Assembly (NCBI GenBank): GCA_026004935.1
Contig: BPKC01000001.1
Coordinates: forward strand, 2,641,381-2,705,380
Direction of reading: 5' to 3'
Source: Rhodothalassiaceae bacterium
GTDB taxonomy: Bacteria > Pseudomonadota > Alphaproteobacteria > Sphingomonadales > Rhodothalassiaceae
DNA: 64,000 nucleotides
How positions within the stretch are numbered: the first letter of the stretch is position 1; the number at the start of each line of letters is the position of its first letter. The notes beneath the pieces are model-generated. The model searched no databases. It had not been told where the DNA came from and worked only from the letters and a program-made list of their open reading frames with translations. The position numbers and the translations under genes are program-made. This document shows, piece by piece, positions 45,358-54,587 of the stretch.

Positions 45358-45384
45358 GGGGCGGGGGATCGGCTCCCCCGCCCC
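45358..45384. terminator. GC hairpin between convergent genes
   Basis: A perfect 11-bp stem (GGGGCGGGGGA/TCCCCCGCCCC) with a 5-base loop lies between the chemoreceptor and the convergent XRE gene. No T-run follows, but the position fits bidirectional termination. A second stem (GCGGGGCGC/GCGCCCCGC) is at 45273-45300. Confidence 0.45.
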
Positions 45385-45421
45385 GCCACATCCTGAAATG
45401 AGGTGACCGGCATCAGGCCGA

Positions 45422-45835
45422 TCACGCCTCCTCCTGGTCGGACTTGGCGATCGCCTTGATGAGCTCGAAGATGCGCTTGCGCACCCGCGCGTCCTTCACG
45501 CGGTAGTAGGCGCGCACCAGCTCCAGCGTCTCGCGCTTGTTGAGCTGGTCGACTTCGAAGGGCTCGGGCGCGATGTCGGACAGGCCCCGGTTGGAGGCCT
45601 CGACCTCGTCCGGCAGCTCCTCGTAGAAATACGACACCGGCACGTTCAGGATCTTGGCGATCTTGTAGAGCCGGCTGGCGCCGATGCGGTTGGCGCCGCG
45701 CTCGTATTTCTGGATCTGCTGGAAGGTCAGCCCCAGGGCGTCGCCCAGCTTCTCCTGGCTCATGCCGAGCAGGGTCCGGCGCAGACGCACGCGCGAACCC
45801 ACATGCACGTCGATGGGATCAGGTTTCGATGCCAC
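45422..45835 (-). CDS. XRE family transcriptional regulator
   Basis: 137 residues with a GTG start. The helix-turn-helix is at about 13-65 (VRLRRTLLGMSQEKLGDALG, TFQQIQKYERGANRIGASRL), followed by VPVSYFYEELP and a C-terminal helical region (LVRAYYRVKDARVRKRIFEL). It is the small regulator regularly found beside lnt in alphaproteobacteria. A nested palindrome lies about 100 bases upstream of its start and may be its operator. Targets are unknown. Confidence 0.88.
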   Translation of the reverse strand: MASKPDPIDVHVGSRVRLRRTLLGMSQEKLGDALGLTFQQIQKYERGANRIGASRLYKIAKILNVPVSYFYEELPDEVEASNRGLSDIAPEPFEVDQLNKRETLELVRAYYRVKDARVRKRIFELIKAIAKSDQEEA

Positions 45836-45938
45836 GGGTCGGTTCCCTATCCTGCCACTTCCCTGTCACCTCACGCGGCGCTTGCCGCAGACAGCAACAA
45901 ACCGGATGCCGACCCCCGTGAACACCGGTTCAGCATGG

Positions 45939-45978
45939 TCCCACGGATGTGCAACAAATGCACACACTGCCCGTGGGA
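45939..45978. promoter_or_regulatory. Nested inverted repeat upstream of the XRE gene
   Basis: An outer dyad TCCCACGG/CCGTGGGA (45939-45946 and 45971-45978) encloses an inner one, TGTGCA/TGCACA (45948-45953 and 45959-45964). It sits in the 214-base gap between the XRE start and lnt. An operator is a reasonable reading. Confidence 0.45.
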
Positions 45979-46049
45979 TATGCGCGCACCTCCATACCGC
46001 CGCCGTTCACGAGGGTCAAGCGACGAAGCACCTGTGTGATGCGCCCCCG

Positions 46050-47645
46050 CTACTCCGAAATGGAGTAACGCACACCCGCCATAATGGCAAGAAGAACGAG
46101 CAAGATCAACAGTCCCGCAAAGACGCTTTCGCCGTGGCGGACATAGGGGGTGGGCGGGGCTGCGGCGGGAAGCGGCGCATCGCGGGTCTCCATGCGGCCG
46201 AGGCCGATCTTCAGCAGCATCCGCCCCGTGCCGTCCACCACCGCCGATATGCCCGTCTGCGCCACGCGCACAAGTGGCAGTCCGGTCTCGGCCGCCCGCA
46301 TGCGCGCCAGGGCGAGATGCTGATGCGGTCCGGCGCGGCGGCCGAACCAGGCGTCGTTCGTCACATTGAGAAGGAAGCGCGCGCCGCGGCGGCGGGCGGC
46401 GCGGGCGGTTTCCGGAAAGATCGCCTCGTAGCAGATGGCCGGCGCGAAGGCCGGCAGGCCGGCGAGCGCAATCACCGCGCCGTCGCGCCCGGCGGAAAAA
46501 TCCACGCTGGAATCGACGATGGTCCGCAGCCCGAGGCGCGCCAGAAGCGGCCGCGCGGGCAGATATTCCCCGAAGGGTACGAGATGGCGCTTGTCGTAGA
46601 CCGCGAGCAGCCCGCCATGCGGCCCGAGCACGAAGAGGCTGTTGAACAGCCGCCAGCCGCCGTCGGGCTCCGTCTCGAGCCGCGGGCTGCCCGTCACAAG
46701 CAGCGAGTCCCTCGGCAGCATCCGCATGATGAGCGCGCGGCGCCCCGGCTGGTCGGCCAGCCGGTATTCGGGGATCGCGGCCTCCGGCCAGATGATGACG
46801 AGCCTGCCGTGCGGCGGACGCTCGAGCGAACCGGAAAGACGCATCAGACGCGCAAGATGCGCGCCGGCCCTGTCCGGGTCCCACTTCTCCCGCTGATCGA
46901 TGTCCGGCTGGACCAGCCGCAGCGTGACGCCGGGAACCGTGCCGGGCGCGGAGAGCGCCGCAAGCCTGAGCCAGCCGGCCGCCGGCCATCCGGCGAACAG
47001 AAGCAGGAACAGCGCCCAGGCGGTCCACGCCCGCGCGGCACCGCCCGGCCGGCGGCGCAGCGCCTCCGCCGGCAGCACCGCTGCCAGCGCCACGATGAGG
47101 CCGGCCGCATGCGGCCCGATCACCGCGAGCGGCTGCAGGGTAGGCGCGGAGAACGCAAGCCCGGCCGCCAGCGGGTTCCAGGGAAAACCGGTGAACAGGA
47201 TCCCGCGCAGATATTCGCCCGCCGCCCACAGCCCCGCGAACAGCGCCGGCGCAAGCATGCCGCGCCGCGCCCTGCCGGGGATGGCGGCCGCAAGCCCCGC
47301 CACGGCGGCGGGGTAGCAGGCGAGATAGAGGGCGAGCGCGAGCACGCTGGGCGGGCCGAGCCAGTCGGGAATGTCGGGGCGCATGCGGTAGGCCTCGGTG
47401 ATCCAGCTCAGCCCGAAGGCGAAATGCCCGAGCCCGAACCAGAAGCCCGCGGCGGCGGCCCGCGGCCACCGTTCCGATTGCGAAACGAGATAGAGCGCGC
47501 CCAGGGTCACCGGCAGAACGGGGAGCAGGAACCACGGTGCGAAGGCGAGGTTGGCGAGCGCGCCGAGCGCCGCCATGAGTGCCGCCCGCGCCGGCGCGGG
47601 CAGCGTCCGCCAGGCGCGGCCCGGGGCCGACGCGGCACCGGTCAT
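46050..47645 (-). CDS. lnt: Apolipoprotein N-acyltransferase
   Basis: Inner-membrane enzyme that adds the third acyl chain to lipoproteins. 531 residues: several N-terminal membrane helices, then a nitrilase-type domain with the catalytic triad visible as Glu in IIWPEAAIPEY, Lys in YDKRHLVPFGEYLPAR and Cys in ICYEAIFPE. A last helix closes the protein. The start overlaps the corC stop (ATGA). It is the final gene of the operon starting at fur. Confidence 0.94.
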   Translation of the reverse strand: MTGAASAPGRAWRTLPAPARAALMAALGALANLAFAPWFLLPVLPVTLGALYLVSQSERWPRAAAAGFWFGLGHFAFGLSWITEAYRMRPDIPDWLGPPSVLALALYLACYPAAVAGLAAAIPGRARRGMLAPALFAGLWAAGEYLRGILFTGFPWNPLAAGLAFSAPTLQPLAVIGPHAAGLIVALAAVLPAEALRRRPGGAARAWTAWALFLLLFAGWPAAGWLRLAALSAPGTVPGVTLRLVQPDIDQREKWDPDRAGAHLARLMRLSGSLERPPHGRLVIIWPEAAIPEYRLADQPGRRALIMRMLPRDSLLVTGSPRLETEPDGGWRLFNSLFVLGPHGGLLAVYDKRHLVPFGEYLPARPLLARLGLRTIVDSSVDFSAGRDGAVIALAGLPAFAPAICYEAIFPETARAARRRGARFLLNVTNDAWFGRRAGPHQHLALARMRAAETGLPLVRVAQTGISAVVDGTGRMLLKIGLGRMETRDAPLPAAAPPTPYVRHGESVFAGLLILLVLLAIMAGVRYSISE

Positions 47646-48547
47646 GGCGCGGCTCCGCCGGCCTTCCCGGTTGCGGAGCCCTCGTCCTTGCGCGGATCGC
47701 GGCTGCGCAGGCCGCGCGGGACGATCACCCGCACCAGCTTCACGCGCCGCGGATCGGCGTCGAGCACCTCGAAGCGCAGGCCCGAATCATGGCGGATGCG
47801 CGCGCCGATCTCCGGCACCCGGCCGGCCAGCGTCACCACCAGGCCGCCGACGGTGTCGATGTCCTCCTCTTCCGCGCGCGGGAAGGAGATGCCGACGAGT
47901 TCCTCGAAGTCCTCGAGCGCAAGCCGCGCATCGACGTCGAAGCGCCCGAGACCCAGCGCGCGCAACATCTCGCGCGGGGCCGCCTCGTGCTCGTCGACGA
48001 TCTCGCCCACGATCTGCTCGATCAGATCCTCGATGGTGACGAGCCCGTCGGTTCCCCCGTATTCGTCGACGACGATCGCCATGTGGGTGCGCTCCCGGCG
48101 CATGCGCGCCAGCAGATCCAGCACCCGCGTCGACGGCGCCACGAACAGCACCGGGCGGATCTTCTGCTGCCAGGGCGGCGGCGTGCGCCCCTCCTCGGCA
48201 TCGACGACGAGCGCCAGCACGTCCTTCACATGGATCATGCCGACCACCTCGTCGAGATCGCCGCGGTAGACGGGCAGCCGCGAATGCGCCGCCCGCGCCA
48301 TGGCGCCCAGCAGCTCCCCGAACCCGATGTCCTGGGCGACCGCGACGACGTCGACTCGCGGCACCATCACGTCCTCCACCCTGAGATCGCCGTTCTCGAG
48401 GATGTTGGCCAGAATCGCGAGCGCCTCCTCGCTGAGCCCCCGGGCACCGCGATCGGCGCGCGCAAGCTCCAGCAGCCGCGCAAGTTCCCGCTTGAGATCC
48501 CCGTCGGCACGGCGCTTCCAGGGCCAGGACCAGCCGCCTTCGCTCAT
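47642..48547 (-). CDS. CorC/HlyC-type CBS-domain protein
   Basis: 301 residues with two CBS domains (VEDVMVPRVDVVAVAQD, PVYRGDLDEVVGMIHVKDVL) and a C-terminal CorC_HlyC domain (VGGLVVTLAGRVPEIGARI). There is no membrane domain, so it belongs to the cytosolic CorC type linked to magnesium/cobalt homeostasis. In this operon (ybeY upstream, lnt downstream) the order is that of E. coli ybeZ-ybeY-corC-lnt. Both ends overlap neighbours by 4 bases. Confidence 0.92.
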   Translation of the reverse strand: MSEGGWSWPWKRRADGDLKRELARLLELARADRGARGLSEEALAILANILENGDLRVEDVMVPRVDVVAVAQDIGFGELLGAMARAAHSRLPVYRGDLDEVVGMIHVKDVLALVVDAEEGRTPPPWQQKIRPVLFVAPSTRVLDLLARMRRERTHMAIVVDEYGGTDGLVTIEDLIEQIVGEIVDEHEAAPREMLRALGLGRFDVDARLALEDFEELVGISFPRAEEEDIDTVGGLVVTLAGRVPEIGARIRHDSGLRFEVLDADPRRVKLVRVIVPRGLRSRDPRKDEGSATGKAGGAAP

Positions 48548-49104
48548 GGCCCGGCCCCTCCCCCGCGCCCGCGCGCGCCCTCGGCCGGGTCGGCCCCGCC
48601 CCAGCCGAGCGCGGCGAGCGCCTCGTGTTCCAGCGCCTCCATCACCTCGGCTTCCGCATCCGTTTCGTGATCGTAACCAAGGCAGTGCAGCACCCCGTGC
48701 ACCACCAGATGGGAGAGATGGAAGGCGAGCGGCCGGCCGAGCGCCGCCGCATCCGCCGCACAGCGCCCGAAGGCGATCGCGATGTCGCCGAGACGGCGGG
48801 TCCCGTCCGCACCGTCTCCATCGCCGGGAAACGACAGCACGTCGGTCGGCCCCGCCCTGCCGCGAAAGGCCTCGTTCAGGGCCGCAAGCCGTGCATCGTC
48901 GGCAAGCAGCACCGCAAGCTCGCCGGCAGCCTCGCGCCCGGCGGCGGCGAGCGCGGCTGCGGCCGCCCGTTCCACGACCTCAGGGCTGTCCGGCGGCCAG
49001 GCGCCCGCCTCGGTCACGACCTCGACCACGAGCGCGCGAGAGTCGCCTTCCGCGCCGTCCGCCGGCGGGCGCCCGGTGGCGGCGGCACCGGCCCGCCCGC
49101 TCAT
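48544..49104 (-). CDS. ybeY: Endoribonuclease YbeY
   Basis: Zinc-dependent RNase of 16S rRNA maturation and ribosome quality control. 186 residues. The zinc motif HGVLHCLGYDH is complete; GPTDVLSFPGD and GDIAIAFGRCAAD match the family. The C terminus is a Gly/Ala/Arg tail. Coupled to phoH and corC by ATGA overlaps. Confidence 0.94.
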   Translation of the reverse strand: MSGRAGAAATGRPPADGAEGDSRALVVEVVTEAGAWPPDSPEVVERAAAAALAAAGREAAGELAVLLADDARLAALNEAFRGRAGPTDVLSFPGDGDGADGTRRLGDIAIAFGRCAADAAALGRPLAFHLSHLVVHGVLHCLGYDHETDAEAEVMEALEHEALAALGWGGADPAEGARGRGGGAGP

Positions 49105-50126
49105 CGTCTCTTCTCCCGCCGGCGCGCATCCCGGTGCCGGTAGGCGGCGAGGATCCGCTGGACGAGCGGATGGCGCACGACGTCGCTCTCGTCGAACCAG
49201 ACGGTCGCGACCTCCGGAATGTCCTTGAGAAGCTCGAGCGCCTCGATCAGCCCCGACTCGCCGGGATCCGGCAGGTCGATCTGGGTGGGATCGCCGCAGA
49301 CGACGACCTTCGCCCCCTCGCCGAAGCGGGTCAGAAACATCTTCATCTGGGCCGGGGTCGTGTTCTGCGCCTCGTCCAGAATCACCCAGGCGTCCGCAAG
49401 CGTGCGCCCGCGCATGTAGGCGAGCGGGGCGATTTCGATCTCGCCGCTGGCGATGCGCTTCTCGACCTGCTCGGCCGGCAGCGCGTCATAGAGCGCGTCG
49501 TAGAGCGGGCGCAGATAGGGATCGACCTTCTCGCGCAGGTCGCCGGGCAGAAAGCCGAGGCGCTCGCCGGCCTCCACCGCCGGCCGCGAGAGCACGATGC
49601 GGCTCACCTCCCCATGCAGCCACGCCTCCACCGCACTCATCACCGCAAGATAGGTCTTGCCGGTGCCCGCGGGGCCCACGCCGAAGGTGAGATCATGGTG
49701 GCGCATCGCGGCGATGTAGCGGGCCTGGTTGGGCGAGCGCGGCTTGATGACGCGCTTTCTCGTCACGATCCGAAGATCGCCCTCCGGTGGCGCTTCGCCC
49801 GCGTCGGTCCCGGTGCCGCCGGCCGCCAGCGCCAGCCGCGCGACGCCGGCGACGTCACCGAATTCGAGGCCTTCGCCCCGTTCGAGCCGGGCATAGAGCG
49901 CCGACAGCGCGCGCGCGGCCGCCTCCACCGCCTCGCGCCCGCCCTGGAGCAGCAGCCGGTTGCCGCGGTTGACGATGCGCACGTCGATCCAGCGCTCGAG
50001 CTCGGCCAGATGCGCGTCATGGGGGCCGAAGAGAAGGCTGGCGAGGCGGTTGTCGGGAAAGACGAGCAGGCGCCCGTCGGCCGTGTCGCGGACCTCGATG
50101 GACTCGCTCAGAACCAAGCCCGTCAC
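49101..50126 (-). CDS. PhoH family ATPase (YbeZ/PhoL-like)
   Basis: 341 residues. A KH-like N-terminal region (RIVNRGNRLLLQGGREAVEA) precedes the P-loop ATPase domain with GPAGTGKTYLAV, VILDEAQNTTPAQMK (Walker B) and VVCGDPTQIDLP. It is the functional partner of YbeY, encoded directly downstream. The start is uncertain: GTG 50126 touches the AAGGGGAG site, and a TTG four codons later (50117) has better spacing. Confidence 0.93.
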   Translation of the reverse strand: MTGLVLSESIEVRDTADGRLLVFPDNRLASLLFGPHDAHLAELERWIDVRIVNRGNRLLLQGGREAVEAAARALSALYARLERGEGLEFGDVAGVARLALAAGGTGTDAGEAPPEGDLRIVTRKRVIKPRSPNQARYIAAMRHHDLTFGVGPAGTGKTYLAVMSAVEAWLHGEVSRIVLSRPAVEAGERLGFLPGDLREKVDPYLRPLYDALYDALPAEQVEKRIASGEIEIAPLAYMRGRTLADAWVILDEAQNTTPAQMKMFLTRFGEGAKVVVCGDPTQIDLPDPGESGLIEALELLKDIPEVATVWFDESDVVRHPLVQRILAAYRHRDARRREKRR

Positions 50127-50133
50127 CTCCCCT

Positions 50134-51546
50134 TCAGGCCGCCGCCGGACGGCCCGTGCGCGCGATCAGCCGGCCTTCGACGCTGTGGGGGCCGGCCGCG
50201 ACGATCTCGACCTCGGCCAGACCGCCGCGCCCGTCGCCGAAGGGCCCGGCGATGTCGACATGGATCGCCTGGTTGTGCGGCGTGCGGCCCAGCCACTGGC
50301 CGGGATGGCGGCCCTTGCGGTCCAGCAGCACCTCGACCCGGCGCCCCACGCTCGCCCGGTTGAAGGCCGCCTGCTGCGCCGCGAGCAGCTCCTGCAGCCG
50401 GTCGAGGCGTTCGGCCTTGACCGGTTCGGGCACCTGGTCGGGGGCCTCGGCGGCCGGCGTGCCGGGCCGGGGTGAATACTTGAAGGAATAGGCCTGCGCA
50501 TAGCCGACCGCCCGCACGAGCTCCAGGGTGGCGCGGAAATCCTCCTCGGTCTCTCCCGGAAAGCCGACGATGAAATCGCCCGAGAGCGCGATGTCGGGGC
50601 GCGCGGCACGCAGCCGCTCGATGACGGCCAGATAGTCGCGCGCACGGTGGCGCCGGTTCATCGCCTTCAGGATCCGGTCCGAGCCCGACTGGATCGGCAG
50701 ATGCAGATAGGGCATCAGCTTGTCCACCTCGCCGTGGGCGGCGATCAGATCCGCGCTCATGTCCCGGGGATGGCTCGTGGTGTAGCGGATGCGGGCGAGC
50801 CCCGGGATCCCGGCGAGCAGACGGATGAGGCCGGCGAGCGTCACCTCGCGCCCGTCCGCCGCCAGGCCATGGTAGGCATTGACGTTCTGGCCGATCAGCG
50901 TGATCTCCACCGCACCCGCCTCGACGAGCCGATGGGCCTCCTCCAGCACCGCCGAGACGGGGCGCGAGACCTCCGCCCCGCGCGTATAGGGCACGACGCA
51001 GAAGCTGCAGAACTTGTCGCAGCCCTCCTGGACCGTGAGAAACGCCGACAGCGGCACCCTGCGCGGGCGCTCCGGCAGCGCCGCGAACTTGTCTTCGGCC
51101 GGAAACTCGGTGTCGACGAGCCGCAGCCGCTCGCCGGCCGCGCGCGCCTGCCGGATGCGGGCCACATGGCCGGCGAGACGATGGTAGGTCTGCGGCCCGA
51201 TCACGAGATCGACGGCCGGCGCCCGCCGCAGGATCTCCTCGCCCTCGGCCTGGGCGACGCAGCCGGCGACGACGACGAGCGGGCGCGCATCGCGGTCCCC
51301 CTTCGCACGGGCCGCGGCCGCGATCCGGCCTACCTCGGAATAGACCTTCTCGGCCGCCTTCTCGCGGATGTGGCAGGTGTTGAGAACGACGAGCTCGACA
51401 TCCGCGCCGTCGGCGACCGGCCGGTGGCCCGCCGCCGCGAGCAGCTCGCTCATGCGCTCGCTGTCATAGACGTTCATCTGGCAGCCGAAGCTGCGTATCT
51501 CAAAGCGCATGCCCGCGCTCCCGCCTGTGCGCCCGGAATGACTCAT
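50134..51546 (-). CDS. miaB: tRNA-2-methylthio-N6-isopentenyladenosine synthase MiaB
   Basis: Radical SAM methylthiotransferase acting on A37 of tRNAs. 470 residues. The N-terminal UPF0004 domain has its three cluster cysteines ([34 protein letters not shown]). The radical SAM cluster is [22 protein letters not shown] domain closes the protein ([15 protein letters not shown]). ATG 51546 overlaps the plsC stop. Confidence 0.95.
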   Translation of the reverse strand: MSHSGRTGGSAGMRFEIRSFGCQMNVYDSERMSELLAAAGHRPVADGADVELVVLNTCHIREKAAEKVYSEVGRIAAAARAKGDRDARPLVVVAGCVAQAEGEEILRRAPAVDLVIGPQTYHRLAGHVARIRQARAAGERLRLVDTEFPAEDKFAALPERPRRVPLSAFLTVQEGCDKFCSFCVVPYTRGAEVSRPVSAVLEEAHRLVEAGAVEITLIGQNVNAYHGLAADGREVTLAGLIRLLAGIPGLARIRYTTSHPRDMSADLIAAHGEVDKLMPYLHLPIQSGSDRILKAMNRRHRARDYLAVIERLRAARPDIALSGDFIVGFPGETEEDFRATLELVRAVGYAQAYSFKYSPRPGTPAAEAPDQVPEPVKAERLDRLQELLAAQQAAFNRASVGRRVEVLLDRKGRHPGQWLGRTPHNQAIHVDIAGPFGDGRGGLAEVEIVAAGPHSVEGRLIARTGRPAAA

Positions 51547-52598
51547 CGCCGCTCACCGCCGACCCGCTCGAGGGCGGGCCGCTTGCGCGTCTCATCGAGG
51601 CCGGCGCGCACCATCCGCTCGCAATATTGGGCGAGCGCCTTGCGGCTTCCAGCCTCGGCGAGCGTGATGGGGGGGTGAAACCGCACCACCGCCGTGATCC
51701 GCCCGAGCCCCATAAGCGAGATCACATGGTCGATCAACTCCATGTCGCCGTACCAGCCGATCTTCGGCCGGTCGGCGCGCGAGACCGGAATGCCGTTGAC
51801 ATGGGCGTAGCACAGGCTGACGGGCTGGACCTTCAGATCCGGCCTCAGCTCGGCGACCGCGAACAGCGCGCTCTTGAAGGGCAGCACGCCGGTGCCGTCC
51901 GAGGAGGTGCCCTCCGGAAAGAGGATCAGGCGGTCGCCCGCATCGAGCCGCGCGGCGAGCTCGTCGCGCTGGCGGGCGCTTTCGCCCCGGCGGCTGCGAT
52001 CGATGAAGACGGAATGCGCCAGCTCCGCGCAGCGCCCGAAGATCCCCCACGCGCGCACCTCGCGCTTGGAAATGAAAGCGGCTTTGGGCAGCGCCGATCC
52101 CAGCACCAGGATGTCGAGCCAGGAGACATGATTGGAGACGAAGAGCGCGGGGCCCTCCACCGGCCGTCCCTCGCACAGGAGCCGCGTGCCGGTGAGCGCG
52201 CGGATGACGTGGTACCAGAAGGGCGGCAGCCACCAGCGCGCACGCGGCCCCAGCCGCAGCACAAGCGGCTGCAGCACGACGAAGACGCCCATCAGCACCA
52301 CGGCAAGGCCGAGCGTGAGCAGGGCGCCGATGCGGCGGCGGTGGCGCGCAAGGCCTTCCAGCCCCGCGAAATCGACGCCGGCGAGCCCCCGATCCGCCAC
52401 CTCCTGCGGCGCACCGCGTGCGCCGGCCTCCTGCGCCCGCGCGCCGGCCGGAGCGCGCCCGCGCCGCGCAAAGGCGGGAAGCCGCACCATGCGCGGCATG
52501 CGCCGCAGCCCCGCGTCACGCACGCGCGCGCTCTCCGCCGCGCCTTCCTCGGCCCCGGCCGGCAGCACGCCCGTGCCCTGCGACTCGATCCCGTTCAA
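51543..52598 (-). CDS. plsC: Lysophospholipid/1-acyl-glycerol-3-phosphate acyltransferase
   Basis: 351 residues. A long Arg/Ala/Gly-rich N terminus (about 80 residues) precedes a membrane helix ([22 protein letters not shown]). The acyltransferase motifs are [12 protein letters not shown] (block I HX4D), [15 protein letters not shown] and [17 protein letters not shown] (block III). The N-terminal extension is longer than in typical PlsC. It is coupled by ATGA overlaps to fur and miaB. Substrate preference is not determined; OlsA-type activity is possible. Confidence 0.9.
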   Translation of the reverse strand: MNGIESQGTGVLPAGAEEGAAESARVRDAGLRRMPRMVRLPAFARRGRAPAGARAQEAGARGAPQEVADRGLAGVDFAGLEGLARHRRRIGALLTLGLAVVLMGVFVVLQPLVLRLGPRARWWLPPFWYHVIRALTGTRLLCEGRPVEGPALFVSNHVSWLDILVLGSALPKAAFISKREVRAWGIFGRCAELAHSVFIDRSRRGESARQRDELAARLDAGDRLILFPEGTSSDGTGVLPFKSALFAVAELRPDLKVQPVSLCYAHVNGIPVSRADRPKIGWYGDMELIDHVISLMGLGRITAVVRFHPPITLAEAGSRKALAQYCERMVRAGLDETRKRPALERVGGERR

Positions 52599-53038
52599 TC
52601 CCCGGCTCCGCCGGATCCGCCCTTCTCGCGCAGACGCCGCCCGTAGAGCTCCATGCGGTGATCGACGAGCTCGTAGCCGAGCTTGCGCGCCACCTCCACC
52701 TGCAGGCGCTCGATCTCCTCGTTGCGGAACTCGAGCACCTCGCCGGTCTCGATGTCGATCAGATGGTCATGATGCTCCTCGCCGGCCGGCTCGTAGCGCG
52801 CGCGACCATCCCGGAAGTCGTGGCGCTCGAGGATGCCCGCCTCCTCGAACAGCCGCACGGTCCGGTACACGGTGGCGATCGAGATCCTAGGGTCGATCGC
52901 GATCGCGCGGCGATAGACCTCCTCCACGTCCGGGTGATCCGTCGCCTCGCTCAGCACGCGGGCGATCACCCGGCGCTGGTCGGTCATGCGCATGCCGGCC
53001 GCGATGCATCTGCCCTCGATGTCCTGCCGTTCGCTCAT
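52595..53038 (-). CDS. fur: Ferric uptake regulator family protein (Fur/Mur)
   Basis: 147 residues. The winged helix (RMTDQRRVIARVLSEATDHP, ISIATVYRTVRLFEEAGILE) and metal-site segment GEEHHDHLIDIETGEVLEF fit Fur. The CxxC pair that binds structural zinc in E. coli Fur is absent, as in many alphaproteobacterial Fur/Mur proteins. Whether it senses iron or manganese cannot be told from sequence. It heads the operon fur-plsC-miaB-phoH-ybeY-corC-lnt and could act on the Fur-like sites at 11.55-11.6 kb. Confidence 0.92.
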   Translation of the reverse strand: MSERQDIEGRCIAAGMRMTDQRRVIARVLSEATDHPDVEEVYRRAIAIDPRISIATVYRTVRLFEEAGILERHDFRDGRARYEPAGEEHHDHLIDIETGEVLEFRNEEIERLQVEVARKLGYELVDHRMELYGRRLREKGGSGGAGD

Positions 53039-53286
53039 CGCGCCACCCGTCTTCGTCCTTCCGCACGCATGCCCCGCCCGCTCCCGCCCCGTGCCGGGAA
53101 CCCGGCGGGTGCGGGATCGAGCCTAGCAGGAAGCGGGCGATCGGAACAACACCGGCCGGCCCCGCCACGGGCGGGGAGGACTCCTCCCGGCGCGCGCGCC
53201 GCCCCACCGCCGGCCCCGGCAAACGGGGGATGCCGTACGCGCGGCGCAGCCGCCGCGCGGTGAACGGCCTTGAGCGAAGGGGCGGG

Positions 53287-53700
53287 TCAGGAGGCGGGCT
53301 TGCGCCGGCCCAGCCCGATCTTCTTGGCGAGCGAGCGCCGCTGCTCCGCGTATTTCGGCGCGACCATGGGATAGTCGGCCGGCAGGTTCCAGCGGCGGCG
53401 ATACTCCTCCGGCGTCATGTTGTGGTGGGTCTTGAGATGCCTCTTCAGCATCTTCAGCTTCTGCCCGTCCTCCAGGCAGACGATGTGATCGTCCGCCACC
53501 GACTTCCTGATCGGCACCGCCGGCTCGGGCCGGCCGTCCTCGCCTGCCGCGCCGCTGATGGCCTCCAGCGTGCGGTAGACGCGCTCGATCAGATTCGTCA
53601 CCTCGCCCACGGGCACCGAATTGTGCGAGAGGTGGGACGCCACGATGTCCGCCGTCAGCGCCAGAAGGTCAGCCTTTGCAATCTTTTCGTTCTCGCTCAT
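53287..53700 (-). CDS. mucR: MucR/Ros family transcriptional regulator
   Basis: Global zinc-finger-type regulator of alphaproteobacteria that binds AT-rich DNA and often controls exopolysaccharide and cell-cycle genes. 137 residues: an N-terminal helical oligomerisation region (LLALTADIVASHLSHNSVP) and a finger region VCLEDGQKLKMLKRHLKTHH, then MTPEEYRRRWNLPADYPMVA. The second zinc ligand is Asp rather than Cys (C-L-E-D), a known variant. ATG 53700 begins the family N terminus. The upstream region contains an unusual AT-rich island. Confidence 0.93.
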   Translation of the reverse strand: MSENEKIAKADLLALTADIVASHLSHNSVPVGEVTNLIERVYRTLEAISGAAGEDGRPEPAVPIRKSVADDHIVCLEDGQKLKMLKRHLKTHHNMTPEEYRRRWNLPADYPMVAPKYAEQRRSLAKKIGLGRRKPAS

Positions 53701-54060
53701 GGTCGCGTGCACCTTTTCCTGTCCTCGACCCTTCGGGCGGGCCCGCGGATGCTTCATCCGCCGCATCCCGCCCCGCCTTCAACCGCCGGACCGTACCGCC
53801 CCCGGCGGGCACGGCCGATCCGGCCGTCTCGAGACCACGCGTGCCCGAAAAATCGCGAGGATCTCCTCAGGCCCGCTCGTTCTCCCTTTGCCGCGATGTG
53901 CCATCGCCCGGACGGTCCGTTCACGGCGCCCGGCCGATTCTTGCGGCCGTCGCCGGCGAACCGCTCCAAGGCGGGAACATATAACACAAAAAACTGTTCG
54001 TAAAGTTTATCGATGTAGTCCGCGCGAAGGCAAAGGACGCGTCAATTCTTCACCGTCCTG
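53701..54060. other. mucR upstream intergenic region
   Basis: 360 bases with no supported gene between mucR and the 3' end of rimI. The half near mucR is GC-rich with no clear signal. The distal half contains the AT-rich island at 53976-54017, and a TTGACG on the minus strand at 54040-54045 that could be a -35 element. Confidence 0.6.
53976..54017 (-). promoter_or_regulatory. AT-rich island, possible mucR control region
   Basis: About 42 bases with roughly 70 % A+T (ATATAACACAAAAAACTG and GTAAAGTTTATCGATGTA) stand out in this GC-rich DNA. MucR proteins prefer AT-rich, T-tract-containing targets and repress their own genes, so this may be an autoregulatory site. The distance to the mucR start is about 280 bases. 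Confidence 0.4.
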
Positions 54061-54561
54061 TTAACCATGACGCTCCTCAAGCGAAAGGCGCATCAAAATC
54101 GCATCCTTGTGGCTTTCCTTGGAAAAGCGGTAATAGGCCCTTCTGCGCCCAGTCTTCACAAAACCTCTCGACAGATAGAGCTTCCTTGCGGCCGTGTTGT
54201 TCTCGGCGACTTCCAAAAAAACGAATCGGCAGCCGCGGCTGCGACAAATCGTCGTCATCGAATCGAGGAGAAAGCCGCCCAGTCCTCTGTGCCGCCAGGC
54301 GGGTGCCACCGCAATCGACAGCAGCTCCACTTCCCCTGCCGCCTCCTGCCAGATGCAGAAGCCGGCCATGCCGCCCTCCGAATCGACGAGCACGAGGCCC
54401 GAGGTGGCCGGTTGCCGGAGATGCGCCGCCCATGTGGCGGGCGAGCCGGCAGGCTTGCCGCGCGCAAAGGCTGCGGCTTCGAGCGCGGCGATCGCGCCGG
54501 CATCGGCCGGGGTTGCGGGCCGCAGTGCCAGACCCTCGGGCAGCCGGGCCGATCCCGTCAT
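54061..54561 (-). CDS. rimI: GNAT acetyltransferase RimI-like
   Basis: 166 residues of the GNAT fold. Acetyl-CoA binding is marked by VELLSIAVAPAWRHRGLGGFLL (RxxGxG within it), and VAENNTAARKLYLSRGFVKTG is the typical RimI C-terminal region. RimI acetylates the N terminus of ribosomal protein S18 in E. coli. A GTG at 54591 in the same frame would form a GTGA overlap with tsaB and add ten residues; I cannot decide between the two. The tsaB-rimI pair supports the name. Confidence 0.88.
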   Translation of the reverse strand: MTGSARLPEGLALRPATPADAGAIAALEAAAFARGKPAGSPATWAAHLRQPATSGLVLVDSEGGMAGFCIWQEAAGEVELLSIAVAPAWRHRGLGGFLLDSMTTICRSRGCRFVFLEVAENNTAARKLYLSRGFVKTGRRRAYYRFSKESHKDAILMRLSLEERHG

Positions 54562-54587
54562 CGCAGGCCCCGGCGGCCGCAGGCCGG

